64,000 bases of DNA from Phallusia mammillata (lineage: Eukaryota; Chordata; Ascidiacea; Phlebobranchia; Ascidiidae). Below the pieces are notes generated by a model. The model saw only the letters and a list, made by a program, of their open reading frames with translations, searched no databases and was not told the origin of the DNA. Position numbers and translations under genes: made by a program. Positions 1-11,676 of this stretch are shown here, piece after piece. Position 1 is the first letter of the stretch; every line of letters begins with the position of its first letter. The stretch covers positions 1-64,000 of the forward strand of contig QLIY01000234.1 of the NCBI GenBank assembly GCA_003260075.1, in the 5' to 3' direction.

Positions 1-77
1 CTGTACTGTTCTAACTTTTTTATTCCTTTAGGTTAAAAAGAAACACAATAATTTTTACCAAGTGGGGGGGGGGTTAC

Positions 78-3000
78 CTGTAACACTAACCCAGCTACTG
101 GCTTTGTCGAAATTTCTGGCAAATCAAAATCGTCAAAATCCTGGAAAACCGCTGAAGAATAGAGACGATATGCATGACCGGGTTCTGTACGCCCCGCCCT
201 TCCTGCTCTCTGATTGGCTGAAGCCTTCGAAACCCAAGTAACTTGAAATGAGGATATTCCTGTAGTCTGAATATTGTAAATGTCAGGTTAATCATAATGT
301 ATATAAGGTGTCTTAATATACACAAGCAGTGTTTTTTTAAGGTGTTTTTAAATTTTTCCAGCGGTTTCCCAAAATTTGGCCATTAGCCTAATAAATAATT
401 CGTTTAAGCAAATATGGCTATTTTTTGGTATTTAAATGAAACACTTGCGGTCTCTTAAAACTACTTAGCGGTCACCCAAACCAAACCTTAAAAAAAACCT
501 GTACACAAGCACTTGATAAAAAGGCACATTTTCTGACAGGCTGCAGTTAGTTAACAATGTCATATGATCAGTTTAGGCAGCAAAACACAAGTTTACAGGC
601 AAAATCCTCTTGAAAAAGGTAATGCCAGGTATGATACGTTACATGTGGTGTGTTCACTATGCTAGTATTTCCTGTTAAAGCAAGTTTCCTAACAAGGTTT
701 AGTAAGTAAAATGTTTTGATTTTTATGAGTAAAATCTTGATTTAAGTACAAGTTTGAACTGTTTTGCATACAAATTGATCCAGAAACAATTAGTTTTTCG
801 TTATTGCACAACTGTGGTCGAATGTTACCAGTTTTTGACTTTGCTCACCTTGTCATACATTTTCTTTTTCACTTTTCCAGTGTCGACCACGTATTTCACC
901 CCTGGAATTGTAAGCGACGTTTCAGCAACGTTTGTAGCAATAACACACAACCTGACAATAAAAGTGAGAAATAAGTGTGTTGTTCTTTACATAAACAAGC
1001 AGAACCAAAGTCTCTGCCAGTTTGCTTTATCCCTATTGGTATATTGTAGTTTCAATTTGGTACAATACATTAAGGTTTTGTTTAATATAAAAGTAAGTCT
1101 GGAAAAATCTAATAGCATATCACATACAATTGCTGATCGACATTATAGTGTATATTTTTTTACCTGCAGCCTTCTGGTGGTGGTTCGAAGACAAGCTTTT
1201 GTCTGGCAGGTGTCAGTAGAGAGTAAAGTGGCAGTACATGAAGAGGAAGAGTCGAGTCACATTCACTAGTGTAAGCACTGTCATCCTGAAACATGAAGTG
1301 TAGAAGATTTACTGTGTCAACTGAGTTGTAAAACTTCTGGGTCATTAATTCATGACTGCAGGAAATTTAAAAGTAAAAAACATATTCAGCTGTAATAGCT
1401 GTACTGTTTTAACTTAAATTTTTTTATTCCTTTAGGTTAAAAAGAAACACAATAATTTTTACCAAGTGTATTTCAGAGTCGGAATTGTCTTCATCATCAG
1501 AAATCAAATGTTTTCCACCAGGTATATCTTCTACATCAAAGTCATCATCAATAGAAGTATCCAATGTCTCGGTTTTGTAATCATCCAAGTTTATTTCTGG
1601 CATTTTGTTTCCTGAAACAAGTTAGCTCAATAAACATCTTCATAGCAAGAAAAAATCAGAATTTTAATAAAACTACAAATGTAAACATTAAATTATCTGA
1701 GGAAAAAGCCCAAAGTCAGTATTTCAATGTAACATTGTGACATTTTACACACAATACTAGCTATGATCTTGTTGCTCATAATATTTAAAACTGTGCATTG
1801 TGTACCTAAACATCAAATAGTTTAACAAACAATCTTATGAGGCATACAGGGTAACAAGTTGGGGGGGGGGTGAGGAAAAAGCCCAAAGTCAGATGTTTTA
1901 CATGCAATACTTGCTATGATCTTGTTGCTCAGAACATTTGAAACTGTGCATTGTGTACCTAAACATCAAATAGTTCAACACACAATCTTATGAAGCATAC
2001 AGGGTAACATGTTTGTCTTTGGACAGTGTAGCTCCACTATAGAGTGAGCCAAACATTTTACTTGTATTTCAGTTATGTCCAGTGAAGTCATTTGGAGCTG
2101 TTACAATTTGTCACTTACACCCACACTTTCAAACACTAGACCCAAAAGAGATGTAACTCATTATTACCAGATTCTCCAGGGGGGGGGGGCTCCAATACAG
2201 AGTGAGCCAAACATTTTACTCGTATTTCAGTTCGAAAGTTATCAAACCACAGCCAAACAAACAAATCAAGCATAGTTTAAAACTCTCTTTAGACACAGCA
2301 TGAACATGGCACAACAAAAAGTACTGCAAATTTGACCAATTTATTAGGTTTAGAAGTCCAGTGAAGTCATTTGGAGCTGTGACAATTTGTCACTTACACC
2401 CACACTTTTAAACACTAGACCCAAAAGAGATGTAACTCATTATTACCAGATTCTCCAGTAACTTTGTCTTGACTTTTCAACACTTGTTTTGTTGGAAAAG
2501 TGTTGTTGAGTTTTCGCATCAACGCATGAACCTCTTGCTTTCCTGTTACGAACACAAGCAATCCACCAGAGGGCAGGGTTCGATGAATTTTACAAATCTA
2601 CACAAATAAAGTGCAACCATAATCGAAATATGTAATATTTTGTAAATTTCAGTGACAGAATGATTATAATCAGTAATCACTCATTGTATGGTTTGTTATG
2701 ATGCTCTTGGAGTGTTAGCATAATTGCTCACTTTAAAGCAGTGGTTACCAACATCAGGTTCTGTAAACCCCTAGGGCAGGGATCGGCAACCTTTTAGGTG
2801 ACGCGTGCCAATTAACTTGTTATTTCCATGTGTAAATGATCTCGCGTTCGAAAGTTTTTCCAAATAATAGTGGTTCGTGCCATCAGATATTAATAATAAA
2901 GAGAAAGCAGAGTGTTTTGTGCATGTAAGGCTGAGGGGGGGGGGTATGGCATGGTTTTGCGGAAAGAGCTAAGGGTAACCTATTTATAGGCAATTGGAAT

Positions 3001-6000
3001 TAGCAAGCATATAGCACATGAATTACCTTTTTATAGGCTTCGTTAAGATATGGACACTGGTTTTTATCGGGGGGGGGGATGGCATGGTTTTGCGGAAAGA
3101 GCTTAGGGTAACCTATTTATAGGCAATTGGAATTAGCAAGCATATAGCACATAAATTACCTTTTTATAGGCTTCGTTAAGATATGGACACTGGTTTTTAT
3201 CTTCGCTAAATGGAGTTTTCTTGTTGAAGTGAACTGTTACGGGAAACTGACGGACGTCAATCTGAAAACAAAATGTTCATAACCCAACCAGGGTTGCAGA
3301 ATCAAAAGCTATATGTTCTGACATGAAAATCATTATAACAAGACTTTACACTAACATAAATTAACACAGCAAAAACTGTCAAGATTTAATTGGTTAAATT
3401 GTTATACCTTTAATAATGGTGGTGAAATTTTAAACAAGTTCCGATTTTCAGTGAAGTCTTCAATTCGCAGAGTAGCCGACATTACGATCAGTTTCAGCGG
3501 GTTGTCTTTCTAAAAGAATAGATCACCTTTAAACAGCTACACACATGATGCACTTTTCCAGATATTAGGTAAAACTTCACATGTCTTGTGGGGTCTTTAA
3601 ACCAATTGATACACTTTTTAAATGTTTGGTCCACCTATATACAGTTTTTATACACACTAACACTACTTGGTGCAACAATTGCAAGTATCACAACTGTATA
3701 TGGGTGTTTATTCTGTTTAAATCACAACAAAGGTTTACAAAGCAAAATCAAAACACACATTTACCATATTTTGCCATTTAAACAACTCAAATTTCAACAG
3801 ACCTTTTTTCGCAATGGCACAATCCTTGACAGTAGACCAATTAGTACATCAGTGTTTGCTGTCCTCTCGTGAGCTTCATCGAGTATTATGACAGAATACT
3901 TGGAGAGCAGAAAGTCGGATTTCATTTCACGAGTGAGAATGCCTTCCGTCATAAATTTGATTTGTGTGTCCTTTGTGACATTGTTGTCATACCTGTTCAA
4001 AGTTTATGCAAGTGTAAAAATAGGTCTCAAATGAAGAATGGCAGATTTGGAAAATGGCTTCAATAGGCCTAGCAGACTATAATTGATACCAAATGTGACA
4101 AGGTTACTGGTCTACATGTACGCTTTATGGCTTGCAAGTTATAAATGTATGTTCATCTTAGCTAATATCTTCATAATTTTTTTGTTGTTGTTTGGGCTGA
4201 TATAGTTGCAAAACACATATGGAGTGATATTAGTAAAATAATAAGTTTGTTGCAGTTAGCATGAAATACCTGAATATCCTCATTTAAAACATACATACCT
4301 TATATGGTATGACACTTTGCTGCTTGGAAGGTTCATCTCCGTGGCAACCCGTTTGGACATACTGACTGCCGCAACTCTTCGTGGTTCAGTGATTCCAATC
4401 ATACCACCACTGTGCAACACAAACAAAGGCATGGGGGGGGGGGATCTGCTTTCATTTCACGCGTGAGAATGCCTTCCGTCATAAATTTGATTCGTGTGTC
4501 CTTCGTGACATTGTTGTCATACCTGTTCAAAATTGAATAAAGTGTAAAAATAGGTCTCAAATGGTGAATGGCGGATTTGGCTGATATAGTTGCAAAACAC
4601 ATATTGGTGATATTAGTAGAATAATAAGTTTGTTGCAGTTAGCATGAAATACCTGAATATCCTCATTAAAAACATACATACCTTATATGGTATGACACTT
4701 TACTGCTTGGGAGGTTCATCTCCATGGCAACCCGTTTGGACATACTGACAGCCACAACTCTTCGCGGCTCAGTGATTCCAATCATACCACCACTGTGCAA
4801 CACAAACAAAGGCATGGATCATTTTGTTCAAAGTATACAACACCATAAAAGACTATGCCAAAGTACAAGAATTGACTGATTTATCTGAGTAAATACACAC
4901 ATTAATGTATTCATAGTTTTAGATAAATTTTAACCTGTACAAAACATAAAGGATAGTAAATCCAAACAATGGCTTTGTTGAGAAAATTCTCTGGTTAATG
5001 GCATAAGAAAGCTAGGCAAGTTATGCTGCAGCAGTGTTTCTTTGTTTGCTTGTAAGCATGTAATGAATATACTACATTACTTTTATCAGCAAGAAATACA
5101 TATTGTTTTGTTACTTACTTGCAATAGCCAGCCTCGTATAGGAATTGTGGTACTTGCGTAGTTTTTCCAGATCCAGTTTCTCCACAGATTATCACTGTGT
5201 TGTTTTCCTTTATTGCTTCCATGATAGCTTGCTCCTCTGCAAGTATCGGAAGCTCAAGACGCGACTCCTAAACAGCAATAAACTATGTTAAATCATTGGT
5301 GAATACTGTTGCATAAAGTTTAATAGAAGTATATAAATGGGTCAACACCCAGTTAATCAAAGTTCATGAAGCAATTTCTGAACTGCAGCTTAATCCCATG
5401 TTTCTCCATGCCTAACTAGTGTGACATAAGAACAGAAAAGCAAGAGCATGTAAAGATTTCAACCTTGTTTTTATTCTGTTAATAGCAGTTCCATTTTTCA
5501 CGTACTATTTTAAGTGGGGTTCAAGTTTGCCATCAGGAGTGCAGGTTGTTATATGACCCAGTGCATATTTCACAAACAAAGCAACCACAGCTTGGACATT
5601 CACAAACTGTGGTTGTGACAAGTGAAACCCACCTGTATTTCTTGGGTTCTGTCCAGTTGGATGTAAGTAACTGGTTCTGATTTTGGTGGCTTAATATCTG
5701 CAATATACATACAATATACACCTTTTGGTTTGCTTTTAGAAGTTCTACTTTGGGTGCACACATTAGATACCTTTTGGATTTTCCGCGTTCTGATTAACAA
5801 TCACTTTCTCCTGCATCACTGGAGCATCAGCAATTGTTGATTTCTCTTTAACCATTTCATTATCACTCTGGTCTAAGTTTTGCTCATTTTCTGTGAAACA
5901 ACAAAAATAGATAGGGGGGGGGGTTAGATACCTTTTGGATTTTCTGCGTTCTGATTAAGAATCACTTTCTCCTGTATCACTGAAGAATCAGCAATTGTTG

Positions 6001-7457
6001 ATTTCTCTTCAACCACTTTATTATCATTCTGATCCAAGTGTTGCTCATTTTCTGTGAAACAACAAAAATAGATATTTACTCATGTTAACTGCAAACAATA
6101 AAACAATTTACTAGACCACTGGGTTTAATCTGTCTAAGAGTGACGACAAAGTGTTCAACAAAAAGCTGTCACATTAACACAATAAACACATTTGTACTTT
6201 TGTTTCATCAGGTTGTAAAGCATGTGTTTCTAACAAATTAAGTCAAGTACTAAAACAGTCCAAAAGCCAGAATTTTACTATTTAACAAAAAAACTTGAGT
6301 GTCAATGCTAACAATGCCCAATTTCAACACACAAGATATTATTCAGACACAAGTTGTCTATTTTAATACCAACCAAAGTCAGTGTGTACATACTCTGTGG
6401 ATGGCAGTTGTATGCAATGCTAGCTTCCTATAAAATTTATTCTAACACAGCAAGCAAATCTTCTGTAATCTCTTTTGAAACCCAACATCCTTACCTGAAA
6501 CAATGTCACTTTCACTCTCAATATCAGAAACCTCTGAAACATCATTTTCATTTGATACTTCTGACTGCTCTGAATCACTTGTTTCCATAACTTCTTTTTC
6601 TTTTTTAGGTCCGGATTTCTGTGAACAAATAAACTGAGAAGAAGACCAGTAAGAAATACTATATAAGAAATATATACATGATACCAATGCAAAAAGTATT
6701 GATACTAATGAAACATTGGGTCCAGTATGGAAAGAAAGATAAGTAATATTAGGCTTAACCTAAGTTTTTTTTGCAGTATTTTGTTCAAATGTTTTAATGT
6801 GTTATGAGAACTGCTTTAACTAAAATTTGCTGGACCCAAATTAAGATTATAAATTCTTTATGTTACTAAACATAACTCAAATTTGACACATAAACATTGA
6901 GCTTGACACCTAAATGGTACAGTATAATAGTCTACAACTAAGCATTAACTATGTTAAAAATAGAAACTTTAACTTTAACAAATGCCTGTCATAAAATACC
7001 TTCTCCTTCTTGCGCCTTTTACGTCTTCCCGACCAGCCTTTTATGCCACTTGCAATGTTAGGATTATTGCTTTGAGACTGAATGGCATTTCGAAGATCAG
7101 CAGGCAGTGGACGCTTTGACAGAACCGAAAGTTTTGCATTTTTTGTTCCCATGTGTGCAACACTATCGAGCATGGCTAGTTCACTTGTTTCTACTTGGAC
7201 TTGTGATAAACTCGCAAGAAGATCAGACCTCTGGTGGAAAATAAAACAACTGCTTGAAGTTTGTAAAAAGAGCATATAATTGAAAAGAAATAATAGATTT
7301 TGCTTACTGTAATTACTAAAACCACATAAAAAAGTTGAAGAAGATAAGAGGTAATTTAAAGACACACACAATTAATATTGTATATATTGCAACAATTTTT
7401 ACCATACACACCAGAAGCAGGAATTATATACCATGTTTTCTTACTGTTCATTACCAA

Positions 7458-7517
<60 letters not shown>

Positions 7518-8327
7518 AAACGTCGGGTAACATTTTTACATTTTTTTCCGCTATACATATTCACACAAAACAAAGTCTTCTAAACACATTATATAACAAA
7601 GCAACCTTTTCTTTTTTCTTTTTGCTCTCCAAAACTTTTTCAAGTTTCTTCCGTTGTTTTTTGCTCAACTTTTTTGGCAATGGTCCTGTGTTAGTCATTT
7701 TTCGCGACTTGGTGGATTTTAATGGAATAATGAGTTGATTGGTGTCACCTAAAACAAGCAAACTACATTTTATCTTTCACATGAACAAAAGGGTGCTTTT
7801 AAATTGTGATGGTTCATACTTTGTTTCTTTAAATTACTACTAACTCATGTAGTGATGTAAGATTGGTTGTTAAAATTAAATACCCGAGCTAATGAAATGT
7901 AACATTAGATTTGAGAAGATTAAGTAAAGTATATAAATGGGTAAGATGGAAAATTAGATAAAGTACATCAAATGTCTTTCACGAAAAATTTGCTCAAAAC
8001 AATTGTTTAAACAAGATTATTAAAAACAGTAACATGAGCTTCAAATGAGCCTATGGGTGACAAATAACGTTTTATAACATGTTTCGTTTTCCAATCTGAA
8101 TTTGTATTATAAGGCTCCAAGCTACAGCATTGCATTTGTTTTCTAGTACACCACTTTTTAGTTTCATAAAAACTGTCTACTCTAGAATGATACATTTTAA
8201 GTACAAAATTGCTAGAATAATACTTTTGAAAGTAATTCGGAGGGTTTGACGCTTAAAATTAAGGTTTACCTAAACTTGAATCTTGTTGTGTGAAGTCCTG
8301 TCCGTATTTTCTTCGCGAACGGCCCAT
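78..8327 (-). CDS. DHX37: DHX37, DEAH-box RNA helicase (3' part beyond left edge)
   Basis: Probable orthologue of DHX37/Dhr1, the nucleolar helicase acting in small-subunit pre-rRNA processing (U3 release). Exons read on the minus strand, 5' to 3': 8327-8270 (start MGRSRRKYG), 7748-7606 (Lys-rich, [16 protein letters not shown]), 7230-7000, 6618-6495 (acidic), 6051-5932 or its copy 5890-5771, 5697-5633, 5267-5119 (Walker A GETGSGKT), 4409-4299 or copy 4792-4682 (TEPRRVAA), 3992-3803 (DEAHER), 3509-3408 (MSATL), 3261-3160, 2597-2447, 1611-1463, 1285-1164 ([12 protein letters not shown]), 951-849 ([13 protein letters not shown]), 266-78 ([13 protein letters not shown]). Nearly all boundaries are GT/AG. 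The window ends within RecA2, so the winged-helix, OB-fold and C-terminal parts are missing. Motif order, the acidic insert before [10 protein letters not shown] and the basic N terminus point to DHX37 rather than other DEAH helicases. Exon copies beside G tracts are discussed separately. Confidence 0.9.
331..498. mobile_element. Short MITE with GTTTTTTTAAGG ends, in a DHX37 intron
   Basis: 168 bp with imperfect terminal inverted repeats (GTTTTTTTAAGGTG and ACCTTAAAAAAAAC-like). Related copies are at 25931-26096 (inverted) and, truncated, at about 38383-38460. The three share GGTATTTAAATGAAACACTT. Confidence 0.75.
1699..3215. repeat. Repeated intron and exon-edge segments around four G tracts
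   Basis: 1699-1860 is repeated after the tract at 1861-1870. The stretch 2031-2178 reappears as 2190-2230 and 2356-2458 around the tract at 2179-2189, cutting the end of one DHX37 exon copy. 2945-3068 is repeated from 3079 after the tract at 3069-3078. The first 63 bases of the window also repeat 1397-1463, immediately before the tract at 64-73, in a place where the next DHX37 exon would be expected. Confidence 0.8.
2775..2890. mobile_element. hAT-like MITE fragment in a DHX37 intron
   Basis: Starts CAGGGATCGGCAACCTTTT, the usual end of a widespread hAT MITE group; the opposite end is not found. Confidence 0.6.
3911..4816. repeat. Directly repeated DHX37 segment joined by an 11-G tract
   Basis: 3911-4432 and 4444-4816 are near-identical copies carrying the helicase exon with TEPRRVAA (4299-4409, 4682-4792) and the exon with DEAH. 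The second DEAH-exon copy (4444-4522) stops at the tract just after REMK and lacks the DEAH box. The second copy also lacks about 140 bases present near 4060-4200. Small substitutions separate the copies, as expected for two alleles or a recent duplication. Confidence 0.85.
5758..6075. repeat. Directly repeated DHX37 exon joined by a 10-G tract
   Basis: The acidic N-terminal exon (ENEQ...QNAENPKG) is present at 5771-5890 and again at 5932-6051 with several substitutions. Only one copy is expected in a functional transcript. The intron sequence at each end is shared and the tract at 5914-5923 lies exactly at the join. Confidence 0.85.
7458..7516. other. Long poly-G tract, 59 nt
   Basis: Lies in a DHX37 intron between the exons ending at 7230 and starting at 7606. 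I see no direct repeat in the flanks, unlike the 10-12 nt tracts. It probably stands for unsequenced or unresolved DNA; a real homopolymer cannot be excluded. Confidence 0.7.
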
Positions 8328-9294
8328 CGTCAATAACCTGCTGTTCTTGCGCTGGAAAGAAGTTATTAACAAACAATAATATAAACAGTGATAAACTCGC
8401 AACAAAACTAAAAACAAACAAATTAACAAAAGGAATAATAATAACAATTAAACCCCACGAAGGCGCGAAAACACATGTGGGAAAAACGGATGAGCCCAAT
8501 AGATTAATGCACATATCGGATGAGAGTGATATACACATTCTTCCAAAAATATTTGACACCTAGGATTTTCAAAAATCGATATTAAATCACCTAATGACGA
8601 GTAGTTTGGAGTAATTGAATTAAACGAAAAATACTCGGTAAAATGGTGCAAACTTGATACGGTTTCATTGTTTTTGTATTTCATGCTATGTTGAGTTGAG
8701 TTTATTTCTCCGGTGATACAAATCGTAACAGCACAATTGCCTAGGACGCCATATTGTTATCTATACCTATATCACGGCAAATGACACATATATCGCCAGA
8801 CGACCTACTGACGTTAAAACGTCCAAAAACAAATCGGCCTATCTTCTGCCGACAAGCCTATGTTTATAGTACCCCATGCCCGGAAACAACACTATTAACA
8901 GTACTTTGACGTGTCGAGCTTATTACGCGCATACACGATACGATCAGAGTCTTCGCCAAAATATTTCGCTGTTTCTGAAACCATGCAAAAAACTAATACT
9001 AACACGCTGCCTAAACAATTTTTTTTTCAAACGCCTACTTGGTAAGTTGATGAAAATACCGACATGTGGCTGTAACGTTACCCCGGTACTGTCCCGTCCG
9101 GGGGTTTCCCAGGGTTGAATGGCGAACTTTCTAGAAACCAGTTCATCAGCTGATGGCCAAAGACAAAAGTTCACTACTGTCTGTACCTAACTCTAGGAAA
9201 TTTGTAGAGTTGGAATTTCAAACAGCATAGTTTCAAAGAGTTTGTTATCGAATATATTATTTGAAAACCAAAGTTAGCTAATTCGAAGTCAAAT
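8328..9294. other. Divergent intergenic region between DHX37 and gene A
   Basis: The two start codons are 967 bases apart and face away from each other, so both promoters must lie here. I see no convincing TATA box. A short repeat starting TTGAGTTGAGTTTATTT (about 8691-8740) has a related copy near 40572. Short frames in this stretch lack family similarity and are not called. Confidence 0.6.
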
Positions 9295-10904
9295 ATGAAA
9301 AGGCTTATTATAGTATTCTGGATATTACTTATTAATGTCGGGATGATGGCTAAACCAGTAGATAAGGTAAATTATCTTTGTTAAGGCTGTTCATGAAAAA
9401 CATAATTTTTGTTTATAATTTTTTTACTTTTCTCGAAATATAAGTTATACCAATAATATAGGGAAAATATTGAAAGCAGTTTTTACCATTATGGTAACTT
9501 ACAATTTGTTGTAAAACGTTTGTGTATGCTTATAATTGTCGGTTTAATTTGTTTTTAATTAATTCGTTGTTTTGTTTTGAAGGAGCAGGGGGGGGGGAGT
9601 GGGAAAATGGAACTTGTACATTTGTGGTAAGTTTTGCATTCATAAGTTATATTTTTTTAACAAAAACTGATCCATTCATGGTAACAGAGACATTAGACAA
9701 ACGTTTTACATGAATAATTACATATTTCCCATCAAAAAATGCAACCATTTGTCTAGTTAAGTAATAAACAAACTGTTTTCCAACAATTTTGTGATTTTTT
9801 TCATGGTTAATTTGTTTACTTGGGCTATTCAATTATTTTGTTTGTTTTGTAAATAATAAAAGTGTAAATTCTGAGACCATATAAGATAAAATCTGGTTGC
9901 TTTTACACCATAAACACAAGCAAGAATACTCTTTTTTCAGAAAGTTACTACAATAAAAAGAAAAACCGAAACCGGAACATATAGCACTACCGATTTGTGT
10001 GACCCAGATGAAATGTATGTCGATCCTGGATGCACACCATGCGCCCAAGGGCTTTCCAATTGCTGTAGAAATGGATTGGATAAATGTTACTTCTACAAGT
10101 TGGTAGCTTTAGAGTTTATTCGATTTTGTTTTAATAATGTTGCCGTATTAAAGCCAAATTTGTAGGTTACCTTGCATTCATGCTCAGGATTTAATGTTTT
10201 TAGATTTTTGGACAATAAATGTCGACAAAACCGGAATATGTTTAGAGTTCATTTTGATACTGTGCTACTTCAATGATTCGTTTAAAACCCACATTCGCCA
10301 AACCGGTTGGATTTTTTTTATTTGGTTCGACCTAGACCAGATGATCAATGAAATAGTGAAGCTAAAGCTAAAACGAAATACACACGAAAAGCTTGCTGTC
10401 AATGTTTTGCATGGGCAACCAGGCATAGCGCTCTGCGAGAAGGATGCCGAACGCCTTTAACCTGGCGGTTCTCAACTTTTTTAACAGGCGTTTCGCGTAC
10501 TCAAGGTCTGATTTAGGCACTCGCGGTCTAAGACGAATACGTTGTTAATGCTAAATGAATATTTCAGCTCAATGACTTTCAGTTAACAATCAAGTACTAA
10601 TACTCCTTGCAAACCTGCTTAATTGTTGGCATGAAATAGAAACCGGTTTAAAACGCCTACACCACAAGCCTTTACGAGCGGCGCTAGTCCTTACCAAAAA
10701 AACACCGTTGTTATTAACCAATATTTAAGCACTTTTTTGTAGAAGCTCTTGCGCTACGGAGTATCCGCCACCCACTGGGGTCTCACCAACACCCGAACCT
10801 GACATTAAACCCACACCAAGCACAACAACCGAAGCGTCCACAACACCAGTGACAGCCCCAACGGTCGAAACCCCAAAAGTGGATACAACCACAAGTTCAA
10901 CGAC

Positions 10905-10953
<49 letters not shown>

Positions 10954-11676
10954 TCGCCTTCTTCGCCTGTAAGTCTCGTGTCAAACCCTAATAAAACCTT
11001 TTATCAGAAAACCGAAATATTCAGTATTAAATGGGGTTCAGCTTTTGCAAAACCACTAGTAAATATAGAACATGCACTCGGGCAGCTAAAAGAAGATTGC
11101 TAATTTTTTTGTACTGAATACACTGATATTTAGTTGTGTGTTTTTTTAACATTAAGGTTCTTTGCAAAGTATTCAATACTCGTTCAAAATCATGAAATAA
11201 GAAAAATAAGTGTACAAAAAATTATGTAATAGAGATTTAAACATTCTTAAGATGTAGAAAAATAATTTTATCCTACTTAACCCCGAACTTATTTCAAAAA
11301 AGTTACGTGTCAGTGATTTTAAGCACTCTTAAGGCCAACAAACTTAAATGCACCTAAATTTATATCACAGTCTGTACAGGTGGAAACAACACTTGGTCCC
11401 ACTGTGAACCCAGTTACAACCACTTGGCCAAACGACGAGGTCATCCTTATTGTCATCCTCGTTGTAATCGTCGCTATATGTCTGTTCTTGCTGGCATGCT
11501 TGTGTCGAAACAAACGGTATAAGTGTATGGAGGGATTAAAGGCAAGGCTACAAGCTAATGAGAACAATACCGAAGATTCACTACAATCATCAGACCCACA
11601 GGAAATCGTGGAAATGCTCGACAACGACAGAACTGCACCTGATGATGAGTCAATTTACACTACTGACTCAGTTTAG
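9295..11676 (+). CDS. Array gene A: single-module Cys-rich type I membrane protein
   Basis: Not assigned to a named gene. Exons: 9295-9366 (signal peptide MKRLIIVFWILLINVG), 9583-9626 (EWENGTCTFV, damaged by a 10-G tract), 9941-10098 (Cys module: C-x10-C-x2-C-x6-CC-x6-C), 10743-10968 (Thr/Pro-rich stalk with another Cys near its start and the 44-G tract), and 11371 or 11380-11676. The last exon gives a short stalk, a helix (VILIVILVVIVAICLFLLAC) and the longest tail of the family, acidic and ending YTTDSV. The acidic tail lacks the NPxY-like element of C and E. Apart from the damaged exon 2, the phases match the other array genes. The likely topology is ectodomain outside with a tail of about 60 residues inside. 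The Thr-rich stalk suggests O-glycosylation. It is the most divergent member together with B and G. TNF-receptor-like is a hypothesis. Confidence 0.75.
10909..10952. other. Long poly-G tract, 44 nt, inside gene A stalk exon
   Basis: Interrupts the Thr-rich stalk exon of gene A and would encode a run of Gly. The flanks are Thr/Ser-rich code and no paralogue has Gly here, so the Gly run is probably not real. Confidence 0.75.

Larger units (their letters stand above)
64..9597. other. Eight short poly-G tracts (10-11 nt), left block
   Basis: Tracts at 64-73, 1861-1870, 2179-2189, 2935-2944, 3069-3078, 4433-4443, 5914-5923 and 9588-9597. All are pure G on the plus strand. The first seven sit at joins between direct repeats; the last lies inside exon 2 of gene A with no obvious flanking repeat. 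The narrow length range is not like a normal microsatellite and fits a fixed 10-base placeholder plus matching neighbours. Confidence 0.85.

Noticed and set aside
7335-7738. Open frames with long Gly runs across the 59-G tract
   Set aside because: They exist only because of the homopolymer, lie in a DHX37 intron and have no splice or family support.
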